Assembly (NCBI GenBank): GCA_937871415.1
Contig: CALMQD010000124.1
Location: 1-11,822, forward strand
Direction: 5' to 3'
DNA: 11,822 nucleotides
Source of the DNA: an uncultured Phycisphaerales bacterium
Lineage (GTDB): Bacteria > Planctomycetota > Phycisphaerae > Phycisphaerales > UBA1924
Numbering within the stretch: the stretch's first letter is position 1; the number at the start of each line of letters is the position of its first letter. The translations under genes and the position numbers were made by a program. Positions 1 to 5,600 of the stretch are shown here, one piece after another. A model generated the notes under the pieces. That model saw only the letters and a list, made by a program, of their open reading frames with translations. It was not told where the DNA came from and did not search any database.

Positions 1-584
1 CGCGGCGAGAGTTCGTGGATGAAGCGGGCGACGACCTCCTTGCCGGTGCCGCTCTCGCCGCAGATGAGCACCGTGCCCTGGCTGTCGGCGACGGCGAGGA
101 TCTGCTGCTTGACGCGGCGCATGGCGGGCGAGTCGCCGACGATGCGGTCGAGCCCGACTCGTCCGGCCGGAGTTCCGCCGGGCGCGATCGTCGTGCGGAG
201 CACCGCGTTCTCGCGGACGATCCGCGCGTGCTCGATGGCCCGCTTGACGGCGATGATGAGTTCGTCCCCCTCGAAGGGTTTGGTGATGTAGTCGAAGGCG
301 CCGAACTTGATCGCCTTCACGGCGGTGTCTACCGCGCCGTAGGCCGTCATGAGGATCACCGGCAGCTGGTCGTCGACCTGCTTGATCTGCTCGAGCAGCT
401 CGATGCCGGTCATGCCGGGCATCTTGAGGTCGGAGACGACGGCGTCCGGGCGCTTGCGGGTGATCGCCGCGAGCGCGCCCGGGCCGCTGTCCGCCGTCAC
501 GACGGAGAAGCCCGCGCGCTGGAGCGTCGCGCCGACGCTGTCGCGGAGAAGTTCCTTGTCATCAACAACCAGGACGGTGTGCAT
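1..584 (-). CDS. NtrC-family sigma-54-dependent response regulator (3' end beyond window)
   Basis: DNA-binding response regulator expected to activate sigma-54 promoters after phosphorylation by its partner kinase. The first 194 codons are visible. Residues 1-120 are a receiver domain: acidic pocket D8/D9, phospho-acceptor D52 in VVSDLKMPG, switch T80 in ILMTAYG, and K102 in TKPF. A linker leads to the AAA+ domain (IVGDSPAMRRV near 148), and the Walker A motif GESGTGKE lies at 176-183. The GAFTGA loop, Walker B and the HTH fall outside the window. The ATG at 584 is chosen because GGAGG (595-591) sits six bases upstream. The gene lies 33 bases after the histidine kinase and is the fourth gene of the TPR-FlgN-kinase run. 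By context it resembles FlgR or FlrC, but the flagellar role is inferred from the FlgN neighbour only. The family assignment is secure. Confidence 0.95.
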   Translation of the reverse strand, partial: MHTVLVVDDKELLRDSVGATLQRAGFSVVTADSGPGALAAITRKRPDAVVSDLKMPGMTGIELLEQIKQVDDQLPVILMTAYGAVDTAVKAIKFGAFDYITKPFEGDELIIAVKRAIEHARIVRENAVLRTTIAPGGTPAGRVGLDRIVGDSPAMRRVKQQILAVADSQGTVLICGESGTGKEVVARFIHELSP

Positions 585-590
585 TCATCG

Positions 591-595
591 CCTCC
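591..595 (-). promoter_or_regulatory. Shine-Dalgarno of the response regulator
   Basis: GGAGG on the minus strand, six bases before the ATG at 584. It decides between this ATG and two out-of-frame ATGs just upstream (598-596 and 588-586), because only the 584 frame gives the receiver domain. Confidence 0.75.
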
Positions 596-617
596 ATGCG
601 AACGGAAGAGGCGCCGC

Positions 618-1760
618 TCATGCCGAGCGGGCGCCAAGGGACAACGGTTGAGCGTGCGACTGCGGGTCGGCGGCCACGGACGCACGCGCGCCCGGGCCCG
701 GGTGGATCGGAAGGGGCGACGCGCCCCCGGCTTTGAGTTCAACGGTCGACTGGGGCAGCGCGGGCTCGCGCGGGAAGAGCAGTTCGACCAGCGCGCCCGG
801 CGCGAGCTGCACCCGTTCGCCGCCCGGCAGCGTTACGTGTGCGCCGGGCACGTTCCGGACGCTGATCGCACCGGCATGGGCGTCCATGATGCGGTGCACG
901 ATCGCCAGTCCCAGGCCGGTCCCCGTCGCCCGGGTCGTGAAGAACGGGTTGAAGATCCGCTGCAGCGACTCCGGGGGGATGCCGCCCCCGCTGTCGCGGA
1001 TCGAAAGCACCTCGTACACGCGGTCGGCCGGTTGCGCCGTGTCGTCGCCCGCGCCGGGGAGCGTGCGCGTCGAGCGTGAGACCAGCAGAATCCCGGGGCT
1101 CGAGCCGTCGGAGGCGGGATCGCGCATCGCGTCGACCGCGTTGCGGATGATGTTGACCAGTGCGCGGTGGGCGAGCGACGCGTCGCAGACGATCGATGAT
1201 CCGGCGGCACCGGACGGTGCCCGGTCCATCCGGACCACGCGGACCGGCACGCCGCCCCGCACCTGTTCGCCCGCCAGCACTTCCTCGATGGCGGCGTCGA
1301 GCAGTTCGCCGGGGTCGTGGGCCTGCGGGCGCAGTTTGACCTCGCGGGCGAAACTCAGGACGTCGCCGACGACGGCGTCAAGACCGCGCACCGCGCCGGC
1401 GATCTTCTCGGCCAGGGCCCGTTCGCCGGGACGGTCGGCCAGATCGTCGCAGAGCATCTTGGCGTAGAGCCGGATCGAGCCCAGCGGGTTGCGGACCTCG
1501 TGCGCGATGCCGGCCGCCATCTCGCCCAGCGCCGACAAGCGCCGGCTGCGTTCGAGCTGCTCGTTGGCGCTCTTGAGTTCGCCCTTGAGCCGGGCGACCT
1601 CGGAGGTCAGCGCCTCGTGCGACTGCTGGAGGCGGCGGGAGGCGTCGTTGAACGCGCCGAGCAGTTCCGCGAGGTCGCCGGCCGACAGCGACGGCGCACC
1701 CGCCGCGAACTGCGGCGGTGCTTCGGCCTGTGCGGTGTGATCGTGCGGGCGGTTCGACAC
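618..1760 (-). CDS. Soluble NtrB-like sensor histidine kinase
   Basis: A 380-residue histidine kinase with no membrane segment or signal peptide, so cytoplasmic. It autophosphorylates a histidine and should pass the phosphate to the NtrC-type regulator encoded 33 bases downstream. An Ala/Pro-rich N-terminus leads to a predicted coiled coil (about 30-75). The HisKA H-box is LGEMAAGIAHEVRNPL with the phospho-acceptor His at 87. The HATPase_c domain shows the N-box HRALVNIIRNAVDAM (Asn207), G1 DSGGGIPPE (256-264), the F-box FNPFFTTR, and G2 GTGLGLAI (280-287). There is no PAS, GAF or other recognisable input domain; the coiled coil is the only candidate. The last 45 residues are a low-complexity tail beyond the usual end of the fold. 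The start is GTG at 1760 behind a weak GAGAG. It resembles FlgS/FlrB-type flagellar kinases in architecture; the pairing is supported by adjacency, and the flagellar role is inferred. Confidence 0.93.
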   Translation of the reverse strand: MSNRPHDHTAQAEAPPQFAAGAPSLSAGDLAELLGAFNDASRRLQQSHEALTSEVARLKGELKSANEQLERSRRLSALGEMAAGIAHEVRNPLGSIRLYAKMLCDDLADRPGERALAEKIAGAVRGLDAVVGDVLSFAREVKLRPQAHDPGELLDAAIEEVLAGEQVRGGVPVRVVRMDRAPSGAAGSSIVCDASLAHRALVNIIRNAVDAMRDPASDGSSPGILLVSRSTRTLPGAGDDTAQPADRVYEVLSIRDSGGGIPPESLQRIFNPFFTTRATGTGLGLAIVHRIMDAHAGAISVRNVPGAHVTLPGGERVQLAPGALVELLFPREPALPQSTVELKAGGASPLPIHPGPGARASVAADPQSHAQPLSLGARSA

Positions 1761-1814
1761 GGTTCTCTCTCGGGCGTTCGGTGGCGGGTTCAGACGGGTC
1801 GGGACGGCGAACGA

Positions 1815-2375
1815 TCAGCCCTGGCGGTCGTGGTACGTGGGAGCGGCGGGCGGTCCGGGTGTGCCGTAGGCCGCCATCGCGCCGCGGGACCGGGCCATCC
1901 CGACCAGTTCGCGTGTGACGTCGGCACGCTGGCGCTCCAGCGCGGCGCGGTCCTGGTCGTCGCGCGAACGCACGCGCTCGGTGCTCGCGGCAACAAACTC
2001 CAGCAGTTCGTCGACCCGGGCCCGATCGGCGGCGGCGAGCGAAGACAGAGCGCCCTCCCTGCCTTCCCGCAGCGGTTCCACATGGCGCGAAAGGGCGTCG
2101 AGACGATCGATCACGACCTGGCGCTGGGTGAGCAGTTCGACCAGCGCGTCGGCACGCCCCCCCTCGATGAGCGTGCGCTGCGCGAGGCTGAGCTGGTCGA
2201 GTTTCTCGCAGAGGGCCCGCTGCTCTTCGAGTGCGCGCAGGGCCCGCTCGGGCGTCCACACCGAGCCCGCACCGGCGCCGGCCGCGGCGTCGACCGGCAC
2301 GGAGACCGGCGCCGCGCGGTCCGTCGTCGCGGGGCCTGTCGTGGTTCGGTTCTTTCCCAGCCATTTGCCGAGCAT
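1815..2375 (-). CDS. flgN: FlgN-like flagellar export chaperone
   Basis: A 186-residue, mostly helical protein. The family binds the C-termini of the hook-filament junction proteins FlgK and FlgL and hands them to the flagellar export machinery in the cytoplasm. A low-complexity Ala/Pro/Thr N-terminus (about 1-35) precedes a long heptad-rich helix carrying the FlgN-type pattern LDQLSLAQRTLIEGGRADA, then LVELLTQRQVVIDRL, then a second long helix (about 110-160). There is no signal peptide and no membrane segment. The ATG at 2375 has GGAG (2385-2382) six bases upstream. It sits 49 bases after the TPR gene and 54 bases before the kinase, on the same strand. FlgN proteins diverge strongly in sequence, so this call rests on the helical heptad pattern, the size (near 140-190 residues for the family) and the flagellar-type regulators next door. 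It could be another coiled-coil protein. Confidence 0.62.
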   Translation of the reverse strand: MLGKWLGKNRTTTGPATTDRAAPVSVPVDAAAGAGAGSVWTPERALRALEEQRALCEKLDQLSLAQRTLIEGGRADALVELLTQRQVVIDRLDALSRHVEPLREGREGALSSLAAADRARVDELLEFVAASTERVRSRDDQDRAALERQRADVTRELVGMARSRGAMAAYGTPGPPAAPTYHDRQG

Positions 2376-2424
2376 TCGTGTCTCCACCGTCGGAAGGGAT
2401 CGTTCGAACGGGTTCCCTGTCGCC

Positions 2425-5331
2425 TCAGTGCGCGTTCTCGCCGGACTTGCGCGGCGCCTCTTCGGCGCTGGCGCTCTGATCGAGCAGCGTGCGGGCTTCC
2501 AGCCACCGCTCCCAGTGCCGGCGCTCCATCGGCAGGTCGGGCCGGTTCCAGACGCTCTCGGGGAACCTGGCCAGGTGCTGCACGGCACGCTCGTTGGCCG
2601 TCCGCGCCTCGGCCCAGCGGTCCTGGGCCACGTACGCGTTCACGATCTGTACCATCGCCACCAGCGAGGCCGGGTCGTTCGCGTAGCGCTGGCGGGCGGC
2701 GTCGTAGCTGTTCACCGCGGCGTCGTAGTCGCCCAGGTCGAACGCGCAGTCGCCGATGTAGAACCACGCGTTGCGCAGGTACGTGCGCTCCAGCTCGCTC
2801 CGCTTGCCCTCGGGTTTCTGCTCGAGTGCATCGCGCACGTCCTCATAGCCGGCCATCGCCCGGCGAAGGCGATCGGAGCGGGTCTTCTCCAGTTCCTGGC
2901 GCGTCGACTGCGGGAGGCTCTGCTTGAGATCGCCGGCGATCTGGGCTGCGCTGAGGCGCTGGGCGTCGGCGAGCCAGTACCGCAGCTCGTCCCGGCGCCG
3001 GTCGTTGGGGTATCGCCGCACCGCCTCGCTCAGGCGCGCGATCGCCTTCGCGAACTTGCCGCCGCTCTCCCCCTCGTTGACCGGGCGCGAGGCCTGCGGC
3101 GCGGTCTCCGGGCCGGCGCCCGCGGCGGGTGTGCCCGTCCCCGCCTCGCCCGACACCGGTCCGCCCCCCTGGTAGTAGTACATCCGGCCCAGTTCGATGA
3201 GCGCCTCTCGGAACTCGGGCGCATCGGGCGCCACCACGCTGCCGTCGACGACGCTCAGGAGCAACTGCTCCGCCTCGTCGTCGTTCTCGCTCTGGTTGTC
3301 CGCCAGGAAGCACCGCGCCAGGGGCACGATCGCCTGATCGCCCCAGAAGCTGCCGCCCTGACGGCGCGGCGAGCCGACCCCCTTGGTCTCGCGCAACGAC
3401 TTGTAGAGCGACTCCGCCGACGCATAGTCGCCCTGGGCCTGGAAGATCTGGGCCAGGCGGAACCTCGCCTCGGGCCTGCGGGGGTCGTCGTCCGAAGCGC
3501 CCTGCGCGTACGTCGAGAATGTCCTCTTCGCCTGTTCGAGGTCGCCGGCGAGGTCGAACGAGTCGCCCGCGGCCCAGAGCGCGTCGGAATAGCCGCGGTT
3601 GTCGATCGCCGCGACGAGCGCCGAATACGCCAGGAAGTGGTCCGCCGCGGAGAGGTAGTTCTGCTTGATCTCGGTCCGTTCGACGGGGTTGAGATCGGTG
3701 ATGGTGAAGTCGGGCCCGCCCTTGTCCCGGGCGGCGCTGAGCGTTTCGTCGGCGAGGCGCCGGTGCGTCTGCGCAAGGGCCATGTGCACCTCGCCGGGGA
3801 CCTCGCTGTCGGGGAACATGCTCTCGGCGAGCTGGGCGAATCGCAGCGCGCTGCCGAGGTCGCCGGCCTGGTACCGGTCGCGGTGACGCTCCATCAGGCT
3901 CGAGGCGACGCGGGGCTTGCTGATCTCGCGCCGGTCCGGCGTGTTCTTGAGCGTGTCGACGATCTCGGCGTAGTGCCTGATCGAGCCCTCCAGCTCTCGC
4001 GAGGCATCGTCGCCCTCGCCCGAGCCGCCCACGGCGCCCTCGACCTCGGCCATCCCCAGCAGCGCCGGCAGGTAGCTGGGCGTGGTCGAGAAAGAGGTCA
4101 CGACCGTCGCGAAGTGCTCCTTCGCGGCTTCGAGGTTGCCCGTCGTCTGGAAGATCCGGCCGAGGATCAGGTCGGCCTGCGCCCGCTTGTCGCTGCTGGG
4201 CGAGAGCAGACGGTCGGCGGCCTCCAACTGCCTTGTGGCGGCGTCGAACTGCCCGGCGTCGAAATACGCGCGCCCGAGCAGCAGGTACAACTCGCCGTCG
4301 GTCTCGCTGCTGGTCTCGCCGCGCGGCTGCAGGCGGATGCGGGGGAGCAGTTTGACGATGGCGTCCTCGGGCCTGCCGGCGGCGATGAGCAGCTCGGCCT
4401 GCCGCGCCAGCACCCACGACCGATCATCGGGCGAGAGGTTCGGCATGCCGCCGAGTTCGGCGAGCAGTTCGAGCGTCAGATCGTCGCGCGGATGGGCCGA
4501 CGCGAGGTTCGCCTCGACGACGAGCTTGGTCAGACGCACGCGGCGCTGCGATTCGCTCAGGCCGTCGCTCTCGGGCCCGGGCACGTGCGCCTCGCCCGCC
4601 GCTCCGTGAGAGTCCGGTTCGTGCTTCGGCCCGCCCTCGGCGGAAGCAACCTCGTGAGCGCCGCCATCGCCGCCCTCGGCGTGGGCGTCGTGGTTCTCGT
4701 GTCCCTTGGTCGCCGGGCCGGCCGTGGCGGAGGGCTGCGCGGCGCCGCCGACCATCGGCAGTTCGCGCACCCGCTTGAGCGCATCTTCCAACCGGCCCAG
4801 GGCCACGAGCGCTTCGACCATGCGGGTGACGTCGGCGCCCCGGATGTGAACGCCCAGTTCCTCGGCCTTCTGGTACTGCCGGACGACGGTCTGGTGGTTC
4901 TCTTCTCGCGAAAAACCCAGCTGTTCCTGGGCTCCCGAGAACGCACGGGCCATCGCGAGGTGGTACGCGGCGCGGTGGTCGCGCGTCACGCCCGCTTCCT
5001 CGCCCTTGTCCAGGAACGCCTTCACGTCGGTGTTCAGGACTTCGATCGCCTCGGGGAACTTGCGGGCCTCGACGAGCGCCTCGGCCTTGCGGATCGGAAC
5101 CCCCGGGTCGGGTTTGGGTCGGTTCACGAACGCGGTGTAGATGCCCGCGCCGAACAGACCGGCGCCGACCACGAGCGCCGGGAGCGGCCAGATCGTCTTC
5201 CACGGCACGCCGCCGCTCGGCTTGGCGGCCGGCGCCTCGGGCGCTTTCGCTTTCGCCGCGCTCTTCGCGGTGGAACCGGGCGCTGAAGATGCGCTCGGAC
5301 CGGCGGGGTTGGACTTGGCGGGCTCGCTCAT
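2425..5331 (-). CDS. Membrane-anchored TPR-repeat protein with His-rich linker
   Basis: A 968-residue protein, not recognised as a named family. An Ala/Pro/Lys-rich N-terminus (1-44) is followed by one hydrophobic segment (about 47-69, WPLPALVVGAGLFGAGIYTAF). The positive charge before it suggests an N-in, C-out single-pass anchor. The rest is helix-pair repeats of TPR type. Clear examples are at about 82-100, 347-372, 385-411, 580-607, 622-648 and 853-880, with the small-residue pattern A-G-F/Y-A typical of tetratricopeptides. Two flexible insertions break the solenoid: a Gly/His/Glu-rich stretch (about 207-257, seven His between 211 and 249) and a Gly/Pro/Thr-rich stretch (about 723-757). 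No enzymatic motif is seen. It opens the four-gene run ending in the response regulator, so a scaffold or assembly role near the flagellum or cell envelope is possible but unproven. The start is ATG at 5331; no good Shine-Dalgarno precedes it. Confidence 0.9.
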   Translation of the reverse strand: MSEPAKSNPAGPSASSAPGSTAKSAAKAKAPEAPAAKPSGGVPWKTIWPLPALVVGAGLFGAGIYTAFVNRPKPDPGVPIRKAEALVEARKFPEAIEVLNTDVKAFLDKGEEAGVTRDHRAAYHLAMARAFSGAQEQLGFSREENHQTVVRQYQKAEELGVHIRGADVTRMVEALVALGRLEDALKRVRELPMVGGAAQPSATAGPATKGHENHDAHAEGGDGGAHEVASAEGGPKHEPDSHGAAGEAHVPGPESDGLSESQRRVRLTKLVVEANLASAHPRDDLTLELLAELGGMPNLSPDDRSWVLARQAELLIAAGRPEDAIVKLLPRIRLQPRGETSSETDGELYLLLGRAYFDAGQFDAATRQLEAADRLLSPSSDKRAQADLILGRIFQTTGNLEAAKEHFATVVTSFSTTPSYLPALLGMAEVEGAVGGSGEGDDASRELEGSIRHYAEIVDTLKNTPDRREISKPRVASSLMERHRDRYQAGDLGSALRFAQLAESMFPDSEVPGEVHMALAQTHRRLADETLSAARDKGGPDFTITDLNPVERTEIKQNYLSAADHFLAYSALVAAIDNRGYSDALWAAGDSFDLAGDLEQAKRTFSTYAQGASDDDPRRPEARFRLAQIFQAQGDYASAESLYKSLRETKGVGSPRRQGGSFWGDQAIVPLARCFLADNQSENDDEAEQLLLSVVDGSVVAPDAPEFREALIELGRMYYYQGGGPVSGEAGTGTPAAGAGPETAPQASRPVNEGESGGKFAKAIARLSEAVRRYPNDRRRDELRYWLADAQRLSAAQIAGDLKQSLPQSTRQELEKTRSDRLRRAMAGYEDVRDALEQKPEGKRSELERTYLRNAWFYIGDCAFDLGDYDAAVNSYDAARQRYANDPASLVAMVQIVNAYVAQDRWAEARTANERAVQHLARFPESVWNRPDLPMERRHWERWLEARTLLDQSASAEEAPRKSGENAH

Positions 5332-5360
5332 GGGCAGACGACGGCAGACAAGCCGCGGAA

Positions 5361-5376
5361 CGCAGGGATTGCGCCA
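5361..5376 (-). promoter_or_regulatory. Candidate sigma-54 (-24/-12) promoter for the TPR-FlgN-kinase-regulator run
   Basis: The minus strand reads TGGCGCAATCCCTGCG. The invariant GG and GC are present with the exact ten-base gap of the consensus TGGCACG-N4-TTGCW, with four mismatches elsewhere. Transcription would start near 5350, giving a leader of about 19 bases before the ATG at 5331. The operon encodes a sigma-54 activator, which fits autoregulation. A partial match in GC-rich DNA can be chance. Confidence 0.3.
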
Positions 5377-5406
5377 CGCGGGGAAAAACAGCCAAACGTC
5401 TTCCGC

Positions 5407-5414
5407 TTATCGGG
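5407..5414 (-). promoter_or_regulatory. Sigma-28-like -10 element (CCCGATAA)
   Basis: The minus strand reads CCCGATAA, seven of eight bases of the flagellar sigma-28 -10 consensus GCCGATAA. The best -35 (TCAA, consensus TAAA) lies 17 bases upstream instead of 15, so the match is incomplete. It lies 75 bases upstream of the TPR start codon and overlaps one arm of the 9-base inverted repeat. Confidence 0.2.
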
Positions 5415-5483
5415 CGACTCGGGGGCGGTTCTTGACACGCCATGCGCATCTCGTGCGCGGGCGGGAACGGCGACTCGCCCGAT
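5409..5483. repeat. 9-base inverted repeat in the gap before the TPR operon
   Basis: ATCGGGCGA (5409-5417) and its exact reverse complement TCGCCCGAT (5475-5483) are separated by 57 bases. Between the arms lie the palindrome ATGCGCAT (5442-5449) and a small hairpin, GCGCA/TGCGC (5444-5458). The whole gap (5332-5600) is non-coding as far as I can see. It may hold an operator, or simply the upstream gene's 3' end structure. No T-tract terminator is visible. Confidence 0.5.
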
Positions 5484-5600
5484 TCGAGGTGGTTACGGAC
5501 GAGCGAGGGCGGGATCGCGGGAGCCCTCATCCGTTGCCGCGGCTGCTCGCCTTCATGGATCCCCCACCGCCGCATCCTTCACCAGCGCGTTTCGCCCGAA

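Noticed and set aside
15..1079. Plus-strand open frame of 354 codons over the response regulator and kinase
   Set aside because: The opposite strand has an intact receiver domain, Walker A, N-box and G-boxes; this frame is a mirror with no motif.
1317..2927. Plus-strand open frame of 536 codons across the kinase and FlgN-like genes
   Set aside because: It spans gene boundaries of the other strand, has a low-complexity Arg/Pro/Ser composition and contradicts the well-supported kinase motifs.
1915..5286. Plus-strand open frame of 1123 codons opposite the TPR and FlgN-like genes
   Set aside because: It is antisense to clear coding sequence, is rich in Arg/Ala/Gly/Val without any motif or hydrophobic pattern, and arises from the rarity of stop codons at about 70% GC.
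5432..5437. TTGACA on the plus strand
   Set aside because: It is a perfect -35, but no -10 lies 16-18 bases downstream, and no plus-strand gene follows.
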